DNA of 64,000 bases from Phascolomyces articulosus. Its lineage: Eukaryota; Mucoromycota; Mucoromycetes; Mucorales; Lichtheimiaceae. This document shows, one piece after another, positions 15,304-27,569 of the stretch (positions within the stretch are counted from its first letter, which is position 1; the number at the start of each line of letters is the position of its first letter). The stretch spans positions 868,001 to 932,000 of the forward strand of contig JAIXMP010000016.1 of NCBI GenBank assembly GCA_025677815.1, in the 5' to 3' direction. The translations under genes were made by a program, and so were the position numbers. The notes under the pieces are model-generated. The model was not told where the DNA came from and made no database searches. It saw nothing but the letters and a program-made list of their open reading frames with translations.

Positions 15304-17435
15304 AATCAGGATTTAAGAAATTTATTTTTTGTAATATATAGCCAACATTATATATGCTTTATTCTATAGATTTTTAACACTACTTATAATCTGCAGCATT
15401 CTTCATTTTTTTTTACAAAAGAATATATTATTAATAAAAGCACAATTCCAAATAAAAAAAAACCAACAAGTTCATATATTACTAGTTATGATCCTCACAA
15501 ATAGGTGTTATCATTCACTGACTCATCAATTATTTTCCAATTTCTTATCCTCTTGTTATTTGTAAAAAAAAATGAACATAAAACTTACCAAACATAATAG
15601 ATAAGCTATATCAATTGTTTCCATAGACCAAATATACCAATACTTCTACATTACTACATTTCGATATCTCATGTACATACCAAAAGGCCCTTTGTCCTTG
15701 ACCCGTTCCTATTACTACTGCCAACATATGCATCACCAAGGAGAGAAAGAAAAAAAAACGTATTCCTGTGAAATGACCACAAAAGTCCTTCATTTTATAC
15801 ATTATCCCACACCAACAACTTATGCTACAAGAACTACCAGGGCCACACTCACGCTTGGACCCAAGAGCGAAAGATACACACCCTTTATTCTACCCATCCT
15901 TTATCCCTTTGATCATAATACGGTATGAACCATGATAAATTCAACTCCCAGACCCTCCTCTTACCTTTTTTCCTGAAGAGGTGTTCCCTATACACCAAAG
16001 TTGTCTACTTGAACAAAGTTTGCGGGGCCTTTCTGACCGCTCCTGTATATCAAACATAAATTATAGGGTCAGCAATGATAACTGTCATAATAAGTAAAAA
16101 AGGCGGAGCATAACTTCAAGAGGGTGCGGATTAGGCGGGCAAAAAACGAATCTTTATATATAGATGACATAAGCATTAATTTGTATATATCAACATAAAG
16201 AAGCAAGAGTATTAATGAACATATATTTTACTCAACATACCTCTAATAATTGAAACTATGACCATGTCTATCACAAGACGGAACAAAACTATATCTACAA
16301 CAAATGATTAGTCAAGCTACCGTAAGTTTGTATTATAACAAGGAATCGTATTGTTTGCTGTTACTTACCTCTATGTAAAATATAGGTATAAAAAAGGGTA
16401 TAAGAAAATGGGTATAAAGAAAAGTATAAAAATCTCTGGTGTTGTCGTAAAGAAGTAGAGGTTCGCATCTCTGAAATTAATTTATTACTAGGCAATCCCG
16501 CCACAGCCAAATTTCCATTATTACAATTGTATAAAAAAAATGACCGCACAAGTTATTATTTTTTCTAACAGCCGTTCCTGAACCTATTGCTATATGTTAT
16601 AATCCATAATTATTTTTACATGTCTCTCAAAGGTTATCGTTTTCATTGATGCTTACAACAAATTGTTTCAGATTTGCATTGATTGTGGCGTTTGTGGCAC
16701 CATCCAAAAATAGTATTTGAAGTTGGTTGAATTCACACCAAGTATTTTCAAATAAACTCATTTTGAGATTACCATGCAATAGCATCCCAAAAAAAATAAG
16801 CAAAGATACATTGGGTTTATTTAATTAAAAGTGTTATTTTATTTTATTGATTAACGCGAGAAGTTGACAATGTTTTTTTAAAAAAAATAAATATAGAGAG
16901 AGAGAGATTCGAATCCTCTTGAAAACTGAAAGAACTCTGCTGTCAACGGTGTACCCTGCTTATGACATTAAGAATAAATGTTACTATAAATTGTTCTTAT
17001 ATGATAGGCGTCATGTAAGCACATAATATTAATTCTCTTTATACATTAACAACGGTTGGTACCTACAAGAAAGAATTTATACATGATATCATTAAACGAA
17101 ATTCTCGCTACATATTAGTAATTCTATTCTATGTTGCTATGATTGGGAGTCATATAATGCAATAATACATCCTGATAGAAATCCAAGGGTTATACTTATT
17201 ATTCACTCCTGGGTAATTACTCAACAAATGATCATGATGTGCTGTGTGGATAAGGATTCAATACATACAGTATTGATTCCTAACCTTTGTATTGGTTGGG
17301 GGAATATAAAAATTCTGTGTAACTGCGCAGCATAAAATATGGTGAGGGAAGGTCAACTTTTTTTTTTCGTGTCAAAAAAAAACACAGTATTCTCTTTTTC
17401 TCTCTCTTTTACTAAAATAAATCCTAATTCAAACA
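15304..17435. other. Intergenic DNA with a dispersed repeat
   Basis: No gene was found in about 2.1 kb. The only recognisable item is the dispersed repeat at 16573-16716. An isolated palindromic ATTCGAAT at about 16908 is not a tRNA T-loop. Confidence 0.5.
16573..16716 (+). repeat. Dispersed repeat, copy 2
   Basis: This aligns with the reverse complement of 3652-3800. The right flank (about 16740-16785, ACTCATTTTGAGATTACCAT) also resembles 20168-20195 (TTCATTTTGAGGTTCCCAT), on the far side of the F-box pseudogene. The family may therefore extend further and border this gene as well. Confidence 0.6.
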
Positions 17436-19797
17436 ATGCTACAAGGAAAAATACCCTCAAGTCATGATCCCAAGGAATCAAAAAAGGATAAAAAGAATAA
17501 AGTAAAACAACTCATTCGTGATGCTCGAGATCACGAGAATAAAGGAGAAATAGACAAGGCATAGTCATTTCTTGACATGGCAATGAGTATTGATCCTCTA
17601 CAATCGGATAGTTATTATATTAGTGGAAGAATCTATGAAGAACACGGCCGTTACGAAGCTGCCATGAAGGTATACGGAAAAGGTGCCAATGCAGTGGAAA
17701 AGGATAGTGGGAAGAAGAAGAATTGCAAAAAATGTGTCAATATATGAAAAAACTGGACTACCGCGTCAAAAACAACCCAATGGATTTTGTTACTATCATG
17801 TCGTATATTCCGATCAGAATGATATTTGAATATTTGACAACAAATGAATGGGCCATTTTTCAATGTTTATTGGTCTCCAAGCGTTGGCGATCCTATCTTT
17901 TATCCTCCAAGTGTTCTTTTTTGTGGCGGTGTGCACGATGGGAATGTCAACGCAATGCTTGTTCTCCAGCTTTTATCATGATGGAAAAAACATTACCCTA
18001 TATTAGAACGATTGATGCCAGAGGATGGATGCCTGAAAAAATCAGAATCAGATATCGATCTATATTGGGAAATGTAAACCTGGATCAAATTCAAGAGTTA
18101 AAGATTGGTATGTAGTATTTACTAAGAACAGAAAAATGTATATCTCTCCTTTCTTTTTTAAGTAGTGATTCCTCCTTTAAACATCAATAAGATTACTGTA
18201 ATTGATGTTTTTTGCTCTTCTCTGCTTTTTTTTTTTACGTAGATACAACTCATATCGATTTATTTATTCCAAAGGTGGGGAAGAACTTGAAATCTTTGAC
18301 TCTTGCTATTGACTATTTCCGAACCGAAGAAACGTCCCAACAACTCGTCGATGTGGAACAGGTTTTGAATAATTGTCCTCAACTTGTCCACCTTGCTTTT
18401 GCTACTACGTCCATAACGCCTCCACGATCCCCAACAAGTGCATTTAGAAACAAAGATGGTCTCAAGTTCTGCTCAAAAGTCATTAAACCTTTTCCTTCTA
18501 TGGATCATGACGAAGATGATGAAGACGCTTCAACAACGAGTAAAAAGATGTACCCAAACCTTCGAACATTAATGATACACAACCAACCTTTGAAACCTTA
18601 CATTTTAGGGGCGTTATTTCAGCGATCACCTCATTTGTTGGCATTCGGTACAGTGACAAGTGATTGTTGGAATTGGTATTCCAAAAGATTTAACAGAGTT
18701 GTACAAAACAAAGAAGATGTACAAAACACCATGGAACAACTTGAACAGTATTGCATTACCCATCTCAAATATCTCCTCGTGATACCGGATTCCCCAAGAT
18801 TCCTCAATGACTTTTCATCTACCATCGAAAAAGTGATCAATGTGTGTTCTCGTGCTGGCGAAGAGGAAGAAAAAAAGAAGAGTCATTCAAAGATAACGAC
18901 AACGACAACGACAACGACGACGGGTCTCAAGCATATGGTGACAGCACCTGAAAGAGGAATCCCGTTAAAGTATTTTGGATCATTGCTCAAGAAAAGTCAA
19001 AGAACTCTTGAAACATTAACGATCGACTTTTTCAAATATCTATATCTTGACGATGAAGAATATGAAAAGAAAATGCCAAGAATTCTAAAACACTGGCGTG
19101 CGCTTATTGATAACGTACAAGGTTCTTCCCCAAGCTAACATCATTGAAATACGAACGTCGTCCAGTAAAAACAACGGATTTTGATGAAGTGTTTATTTCC
19201 TTACTTAACAAATTACCTCACTTGGAAAACATCACTATCAATGGTCTATGGTACATTGATCCATCCATTGGGTATGCATTAGGAACGCTCGATTTTTTGC
19301 AGAAATTCAAGTTGGTGGATTCATCCATCACAGATGATGACTTATGTTCATGGTTCCAAAGCTATGCCTGGTCAAGAAAAATGGGTCCTTTACGACATCT
19401 GAAATTTATCAGGTGTTTTGGATTCAAGTCAAGTAGTATAGCGAATTTTTTGGCAGAAATCAGAGGATTAAACCATCTCTAGATATCAGAATGCAAATTG
19501 AAAAGTAAAGGAATTCGACCCTTTGTTTGGACCTACAGTCAACATTCGAATCCCAAGAATCTTTGTTTGGAGAATTTCGAGTATGTGGAACCTGATGAAA
19601 TAAGTCAAGTAATTGAAAGTCGAAGAGAATATGAACCTGAGGTGGATGAAGAGGAGGAAATAAATCGACAGAATCGTCGTCGTGAACGTGGTGGTTCTTA
19701 TGGTTTTTTCAGATATTATGATGATAATTCTGATGAAGACGATATACCACACATGGGACATGATGAATATAATGGAGGTTGGTATCAACTTATTTGA
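17436..19797 (+). pseudogene. TPR / F-box / LRR protein gene, multiply disrupted
   Basis: The intact ancestor would have an N-terminal TPR-like helical part (MAMSIDPLQSDSYYISGRI, YEEHGRYEAAMKVYGKGA) and an F-box (IPIRMIFEYLTTNEWAIFQC, then LVSKRWRS). An intron follows (about 18108-18242), then a leucine-rich segment (LKSLTLAIDYF, VLNNCPQLVHLAF, TLETLTIDFFKYL) and an acidic/basic tail. F-box proteins of this type are substrate adaptors of SCF ubiquitin ligases. Lesions seen: an in-frame TAG at 17562-17564; a frame change near 17715 before ELQKMCQYMKK; a one-base frame change near 19130, where the frame ends at TAA while FPKLTSLKYERR continues in the next frame; and a TAG at about 19480 followed by readable ISECKLKSKGI. 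Four independent lesions make a functional product very unlikely. Its dead paralogue lies at 2335-3645. Confidence 0.85.
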
Positions 19798-20965
19798 TGA
19801 TATTATTATGTAGTATCTGTCATTATACCCTGAAAAAAACACCAAATCAATCTATGATGACCCTCTTTTATACAAATATATTGAATAACAAGATCGTATA
19901 TATCAAATTTTCAAATGCTACTAAATGTAAAACGAGTTTAGGCGTAAATATATGAGCCAACATTAAGTAGCAAAAATTCAATAAAAAAATATTGCTTCCT
20001 AGTCTCCTCTGAAGAAAAAAAAATGATAATATATAACTAACCATCACACGACAGTATTGTCATGTATTTTTATGAGATAATCTAAAACAAGAAAATATAA
20101 GAATAGCAATTGTATAAACTACATATGAAGTAGCAGAAGGTTGTTACATTCATGGATTTGGTAATAATTCATTTTGAGGTTCCCATCACGATTTAATTTG
20201 AAAGAATCATGAACTTTGTTGTCCCAGATTCAGGGTTACATTTTTTTTATAAAGTTTGCTCAAATCTAACCTTTATCGTGCTGCGATTTTACTAAATAAA
20301 TGATTATAGTGAAAGCATGATTAAATATACTCACACATTTATGTCAGTTTTCTATGAACTCTACATAGGATAGTAATATCTTGGCATCATGTTATTCATT
20401 CCTTATTTTATTTTTTTTAGTTTGCGCCATCTAGTTATTTACTCTCTCGCACATCATCCAATACCCTACTTGCTAGTAATGGTTAGACCAGTGATATGAC
20501 AACATCGTCCTGCGAAAAAAAAGGATCGACAAAAAAAAAGTCCTCCCTTTCTCGGGATATCAATTATTTACTTGGCAAAGAAAAATGTTGTCAAATGAAA
20601 AAATGGAGTTACTATTGTTCGTCCTTCTCATGGTGGTACAATTCAATTCCATATCATTGCCCTGATATATACATTTATAATTATTTTAAAGGTGCGTGTG
20701 TGTGTGTGTGTGTTTCTATGCCAAGATATTAATCAACTTGATACTGTTATACTCTAGTACCATCACTGATAATAATTGAGTAAGAAGAGAGAAACATAAT
20801 GTCCTCACACGATTTGAAAAAGAAAGAAAAGTGTATATATATAATAGAATGTTTCATAAAATGTAAAACCTATCATTAAATTACGGTAACATAACTTTTT
20901 TTTTTGGTTATTATTTTTTTTAATTTGAAAATATAATACCCCCTTCTATTAAGCTCTTGAACGAA
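19798..20965. other. Intergenic DNA upstream of Zn2Cys6 factor 1
   Basis: No gene is supported. A GT microsatellite lies at about 20693-20713. The segment at 20168-20195 resembles part of the dispersed repeat flank at 16.7 kb. Confidence 0.5.
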
Positions 20966-23343
20966 ATGCACCCAACGAGTCCATGTAAAGGTAAACTACT
21001 ACTATCTTATCAATAAAAGAATTAGGAAAAGAATTTTTTTTTCTAATAGAAACATAAATAAATAAATAATATAGTGTGTAGACTTCGTAGACGAAAGTGT
21101 GTATGGTCAAAGAATGCAAGTACCTGTGATCGTTGTGCTAAACTTGAACTAGAATGCCTTCCGACCGATGAAAACAAAGTTGCTCGAGAACATGAAGAAT
21201 TAATGCCACAAGATGGTGATGAAGAATTAGAACGATGGCATAATGATGTAAATCATCTTGAGTTGGAATTACACAAAATGGAAACTTTGACAGGAATCCA
21301 TCACAATGCTAGTGGACAATGGGCATCGGCATTAACAACACTATCAGGAGCACCTCCTACACCTACCGATTCCCAAGATTCGAGTCATGATGAACCTCAA
21401 TGGCAAATGAGTGTTATCAATGGTCATTTTCGACTAGAAACCGCTATTCAATCCATTGACGAATTAAAATTATATACAGAAGCATCATTACGTTATCTTT
21501 CCCCTTTTGGCGAACTATTCAACAAAAATATTCCTATTCAATTTGAAAGCACGTCTATTAGTATTTCTGTTGCTTCCCAAGTCGTCATTCAACGCCATGC
21601 GGTCACCAAACCACGAAAAGTATGTTTTGCCCAAAAACTCATGGAAAACAACGACAAAAGAATCAATCAGCAATACAAGAACCATAGTGATTATCCATGT
21701 CCATTGGTAGATTATCGATCCATTGTAGAATACCTTGTCCCACTTTACATCAAACACAAAATCCCATATTCTGGAGGTTTACATGTCCCATCTTTCCGAC
21801 GTTATTATGACAGTTTAGCCGATCCATTATCCAATCCCGTGATTCTTGCCATTTGTGTGGATGCCTTGGTTTCCTTACATCAACTTGTTCGATATTCTGC
21901 TGTAGAAGGACGCTTATTGGCCGAAGTGCTTTATTATCGATGTAAAGAAATGCTTTTTGATATGTATGATGACCCTACTCGTCGATTGGAAGTGATTATG
22001 GTCACTAGTTTTCTACAATCGTATGTGATGGATATCTTGCTCAATTACGCTGAAGCACGACGGTTGGTCACAGTGGCCTTGTTGGCATGTTCAGAACTTG
22101 AAGGATCTTATATGAAAATGACACCAGTGGAACGTATTCTTTATCAACGTCATCGATTAGTATTGGAAATGGCGAATCGTACGTTTGATATTTATTTTGA
22201 AGGAAGAATGGATTATCGAGTGGATGGAGGGTTCGGTATTATTGAATTAGAGGCGTTGGACGATGAATTGGATTTGACGAAACAATATGTCAGGTTGTAC
22301 AATCAGCTCATTTTGTTGGTTTGCACTCCACATGTTTCAGTTCTTTTGGTAAGAACAATAATAATAATAAAAATGGCCTCATTTTTTTTCATGGTTTCTA
22401 TTTTTTTTTGGGGGGGAAGAAGAAGGAAGAGATGGAAACAGGAAGAAGAACCATTCATTATAACTATTATTTGTTTATTTTATAGAGTCAAATCAATCGT
22501 GTTTTTTATGGAGAACCATGCAAATTATATCTAGAAGATATTATATCATTTCAACCTATTATCTTGGATTGGTGGAAGAAGTTACCATCCGAATTTCGAC
22601 TATATGATGATCCATTTGATAATCATATTCACAAACTGTTGGAAAAAAGAATCCCTTCTATCCAGTTATTCCCATTGATTGCTTTCCACATGTTAACGGG
22701 CATAGTGACCGCGTCTTTACTTCAACCGAAATGTCAACCCGCGGATGCATCTCAGAATAATCCAATTTCCAATAATGTCTTACAATCTCTTCACAAGGAA
22801 TTGGCATCCCTTGCCAAGAACTCAAATAAAGTCATGATTTATATCTTGAAAAAGAATTGGGGACGTGATGAATCGGGTTGGAGTCCATCGTGTAAGTAAA
22901 TAATATATATAGCTCTTTAATGTGATGTATTTGGATGCAAGTAAAAAAAGTGGATAGAAAATACTAACTGGAAAAAAAATTACTTTGTAGTGTCTTTCTG
23001 TATGGTAGCCCATATTCTTTATATCTTTGACAAGTTATCTAATTGTCCAGATGTTGAATTTCCTATCGACTTGTTAAACTTGTTTAAGAAAATTCTTCAT
23101 TCGAATATCAAGACATTATTCCCACCGGATCATCAATTACCACAATCCAATTCATTATTGGCCACTTATTTACAAGATTTAAAAAATGATTCGAAATTAT
23201 CTCCTTTGGAAGTATATGAACAATATCCTTTTCCAGGATATGCTCAACTGAACGATATTATTTTCTCTTCATTAAATCAATTAGATCAATATGTTTATCC
23301 TTCTCCTACGATAACTACTACTACTACTATCAATAAGAATTAG
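20966..23343 (+). CDS. Zn2Cys6 fungal transcription factor, copy 1
   Basis: Four exons (20966-20990, 21075-22348, 22486-22891, 22991-23343) give 685 residues. The tiny first exon encodes MHPTSPCK plus one base, and the intron splits the codon between the first two zinc-knuckle cysteines. Joined, the motif reads CKVCRLRRRKCVW, then CDRCAKLELEC, a complete C6 binuclear zinc cluster. After a short coiled-coil-like segment (ELERWHNDVNHLELELHKM) comes the large helical middle domain typical of this class. The C-terminus has EVYEQYPFPGYAQLNDI, shared with its paralogue at 45.2-47.5 kb. The target genes are unknown. The paralogue has the same intron phases (1, 0, 1). It is convergent with the SREBP gene. 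Confidence 0.9.
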
Positions 23344-24076
23344 TTCGATAGAAGGTAGAGTAGTAACAGTATGACAGCAGGTAAATGTTGTCTTATCTTT
23401 GCATTCCTTTTTCCCTATCTCCCCCCCAAAAAAAAACTCGTATAACATCAAAAAAAAAAAAACAATCACGCAATGTTTTGAAGGAAACCTTCATTATTAT
23501 TATTATTATTATTTGTAAATAGATTCTATTCCTTCACATCTCAATATGAATAGATGAGCCCTTTTTTTGCTTATGTATATATCATTACTTATTATATAAG
23601 AATAAAATTTATTATTATTATTATTTTGGAAAGTTCTATTTTATGTGTGTGCGTGCTAATTACTGATTACAGTACAATTTATTGTCTAATGATCGTTCGA
23701 CTTTTTTTTTATTATATAGACAAAAAAAATAAACAATAGGAATAATAAAGTTTTGTATATACATACATGTAAAAATAAGTTTATTTTTAAATTCAAAGTA
23801 ATGAAAATAAAGATGGTATATTGGTTTATCAAAAAAAAAAGTGTATAAGTGGGGATAAAAATACAAAAAATGAAATATAATAATATATGTATAAGTGTAA
23901 ATAATAAATAGTAGTATGAATATACAAGTTTGTGAAAAAAAAGTAGTTTGAAAAGTGGGGTGGGGAAATAAGTCTATTGAGATTTTTTTTGTTGCTTAAA
24001 GAAAGGAGAGAGAGAGTGTGTGTGTGAGAATAAGGGAAAGAGATATATGTATATTTGTAAGTTTAAAAATTCTATT
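23344..24076. other. Convergent 3' region with ATT microsatellites
   Basis: This lies between the 3' ends of Zn2Cys6 factor 1 and SREBP. It holds (ATT)n tracts at about 23491-23512 and 23607-23622, and A- and T-rich runs. No gene is supported. Confidence 0.6.
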
Positions 24077-27000
24077 TTATAATGAAATATAGTTGGCTTG
24101 GATTTGTTTTCGACAAGAAGTAGAAACCAATTTAGAAGATTCAAGTAATTCTAAATCGATACGAATATGTTCTTGTAATTGTTTCAAGTACTTGGGTAAT
24201 AAATCATCCTCATCTAAGGATTGACAATAAGATGAGAGGGTATGATAGGCAGTCAAATGGGTTGCCAAAGCTGATAATGATAATAAAATAGCTTCATCAT
24301 TGGTATCATGATTGGCAATATATCGAATGGCATCAATGGAAGCCAAAGGATCAGTCAATGCTAGTTCGAGTTCTTGAAGGATTTTCTTGTTGTTATTACT
24401 TGAAGTGGTAGTAGCAGCCATGGTTGTAGTGGCTTTGACCAAGTGAGATAATGATCGACAATGACGTTTTAATAACATGGAACCATCCAAAGCCAATTCA
24501 AGTTGATCAAAATCTTGAGTATGATTGGATTCCAAAGCCATACCCAGATGAGTCCACCAAGAAGTCATATGATCAATAGGAGAATCATTGGATTCAGGTA
24601 ATTGAGACACTTCGAAAATAATTTCCTTTTTCTCCTTGTCGTCGTTCTCGGCGTTCATCACCGTAGCAGCACGTTCAATAAATCGAACATAGGCCCGTTG
24701 AAATTGTTGCAAGGTTTGCCAGTAGATAACCCAATCCAAGGGAGCTGTCAAATAAGGCAAAACAAAGGAATAAAACATGGAGGGACAACATGAAGCGTTG
24801 TTATCATGGCAGTGACCAGTTCGCGCAGCCATCATGTGCATAAGTTGTTCATAACTTTTGGATTGGAGCCATTTTTCTTGAATATCACCTGTGCCATCAC
24901 CATGACTGTATTGACTCTTTTCAATGGCGCGTTTCCAATAAGATTGGGATAATCGATTGTTCTTGTTACCAAGAATAAGTTCAGTTTGAATCGCTGCGGT
25001 GGTATAAACACGTGCCAAGGTACGAGGACGCAATAAGACAGTACGACGAGAATCGCGTTCCATGGCATGAATAGAAGCAAGCATGCCAGTGCAGGATCTA
25101 ATACGTTCTAATTTAGAAACAGTCGAATCACCTAATAAAGGAGTAAATAATATGGATGATGAATAAAAAAATAATAATAGGTATTGGAAGATAGATAGAA
25201 AAAAGGGAGACTTACCACCAAGACATTGTAATTCGCTTAAACGAACCCAGGCACCGGCATTGGAAAGTTCAATGGAACCAACATGGGAACCTTTGAATAA
25301 CTTGATCCAAGTTTTACTGAAAGGGGCAAACACCATTAAATCCGAGAGAATTCCTGATAAAAGCTGAGTAGGTTGACCAAATGCAGGAGAAGGAACCAAA
25401 GTGACCAAAGCTTCATATAATTGATGCCACGAGGAAGATACTTCGGCTGCATAATGATGATGATTGGAACAATCTTCTTCTTCATCATTGATTTTCTTTT
25501 GTTTGTTGACATGGGCCACGGGTCGAGGTTGAAGGTAACGATTAATAAGAGGAATCACTACAAAGTAGAAAATACCAACAGCATAGAGCATCATTTTGAA
25601 CCAGAACCTAAAATATAAACAAATATAAATCCGTCAATAAAAATGGCCTGATTTTTTTTTTTGTTGCCTTCGAAATAAACAAAAAAAAAGTGGGGGGAGG
25701 AGGTGAATAAGAAAAAAAAAAATTACCAACTATCCCAAGAAACAGAAGCAGTAGCAGACATATCTAAATTATTCGATGACATGGTAGTATTTTGGAAAGC
25801 CACTCTTGAAGCATGATGATGAGGAATTGAACTTGTTGTTGTGGTAGTAGTGGTTGCTGGAGAACCAAAAGGTGAAGTCGAAAAGAAAGCAACACACATA
25901 TACATGGCCATAAACATACGACTATTATCTTGTTCATTACCATTGACTGCATTAGCAGCGGATTTCTTTGTACTTCCAGTATCTTGTTTCTTGCGACGAC
26001 GATAAGGACGGCGTTCACGTTTAGGCATCAATTGAGCCAATGCTGCACGTTGAGCTGCACGTTCACGTAATAATTCTTGTCGTTGGACTTGTTCTCGTGC
26101 ATGAGCTTCTTTTCGTTCTCTTGCCACACGTTCTTGTTCAGCTTGTTCAAATTGTCGTTTTTCAGATAAAAATTGAGTCAAGACATGTTGACCACCTGGC
26201 ATTTGAGAGATAATATGTTGCAAAATTTGATTTTCACGATCAGCCACATCATTGCTTTGACGTAAAAACATGATATATTCAGTTGCTTTTCGTAAAATCG
26301 TCGCCTTGTTAAGTTTTTTGGCCACTTCAACACCCTCGACGATTTCTCCTTCGGGTTGTTCACCTGTTGTAGCGTTCATATCGTCGTCACTGTCATCATC
26401 GTCTGGACCGCCCTTTTCTTTGATCTTGGCCTTGTAAAGAGCGGGTACCACATTCTTGAGATCTTGAATACGATCATTGATATTATTACGATATCGACGT
26501 TCAATAGCATTATGAGCCACTTTTTTGATTTGTTGGTTAGGTTCAAGACGCCATAAATGTTGATTTAATTCAACATCACTGATATCGCTATTGGTACGTT
26601 TACGCCAGTTCTTGGCAGGTTCCATAGGTGGTGTAGTGGCATTATTGTTGTTGGTAGAAATGTTTTCAACTATAGACAGACACAGAAATTTTGTACACAA
26701 AAAACATATAAATATAAATTTGTTACCGCGTAAAAAAAAAGGTTTGGTCTGAAATTTTATATAAGTTTACCTTTGATAGAAGGAATGGGAGGTGAATGAG
26801 TCGATTCAGGTGGAGGTGTAAGTGCTGATGCAGTAGTTGATGGATGTTGCTGTTGTTGAGATGGAGGTGGAATAGCAGCTGTAGCAGCAGCAGCACGATA
26901 CCATTGATCCAAGACTGGCCAAGAAGCATGAGTTGCTGAAGAACCAGAAGATGAAGAAGGTGAAAGAGAAGTAGGACCTTCAGGAATAGGTGTTGCAGGA

Positions 27001-27569
27001 ATAGCAATACCTGGCATAGGACCTCCAAGAGTTGAAAAAGATTCAACAAAACAAGGTGTTTCATTGAATGCAGGAAAATAACCACCTACAAAAGCTTTAC
27101 GTGCTTCCGCTTGAATCGAGGATGTGGTGTTATTCTGACCAGCAGAAGTAGCAGTTGTAGTTGAAAAATCTTCAGGAATTTGATGATGATGTAATAAGTC
27201 GGTGGGTGGTGATAATGTACCTGAAGAAGAAGGTGAAAAATCGGATAAAAAGATATGTTCATTACTTGATGTAGGAGATGGATGTTGTTGTTGTGATTGT
27301 GGTTGTTGTTGTTGTTGTTGTTGACGTTGTTGTGATAAATCTCCCCAATCAAACATATGTTCTAAATCATCTAATGAAAAATCAGATGTAGAGACAGCAG
27401 GACCGATAGTAGATGAAGAAGTAGCTGATTGATCTAGTGAACCCAATGATAATTGCGGTGATGTAAAAGAATTTGGGCTAGCACTAGGATGACGGTCGTG
27501 ATGGTTGTTGTCGTTGTTGTTATTGGTACGCATCCCAAGATACGTTTCAAAGTCTAATTCTGAAGACAT
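24077..27569 (-). CDS. sre1: SREBP-family membrane-bound bHLH transcription factor (Sre1-like)
   Basis: Four exons (27569-26771, 26669-25727, 25607-25216, 25131-24077) join to 1062 residues. The acidic N-terminus (FSLDDLEHMFDWGDL) fits an activation domain. The bHLH at about 315-410 contains AHNAIERRYRNNINDRI; the tyrosine at about residue 326 in place of the usual arginine is the SREBP hallmark. The loop carries an acidic insert (PDDDDSDDD), and a Glu/Arg-rich coil follows. Two hydrophobic segments, about 516-534 (after DNSR: MFMAMYMCVAFF) and 586-602 (MLYAVGIFYFVVIPL), form the membrane hairpin across a splice junction. The C-terminal 460 residues would be the cytosolic Scap-binding region. 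SREBPs sit in the ER and are released by proteolysis when sterol or oxygen falls. I saw no Scap gene in this window. Confidence 0.92.

Noticed and set aside
15671..15928. 85-codon frame at 15.7 kb
   Set aside because: No family resemblance and no supporting splice structure. Composition looks random.
16895..16930. tRNA-like T-loop (ATTCGAATC)
   Set aside because: The flanking bases do not form a cloverleaf on either strand, and no acceptor stem or anticodon arm could be drawn.
18108..18242. Frame break in the F-box pseudogene at about 18.1 kb taken as another lesion
   Set aside because: It fits an ordinary GT-AG intron in phase 1, so it was not counted among the inactivating lesions.
23491..23512. 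CRISPR-like or telomeric repeat at ATT tracts
   Set aside because: Simple trinucleotide microsatellites with no spacers, in a eukaryotic context.
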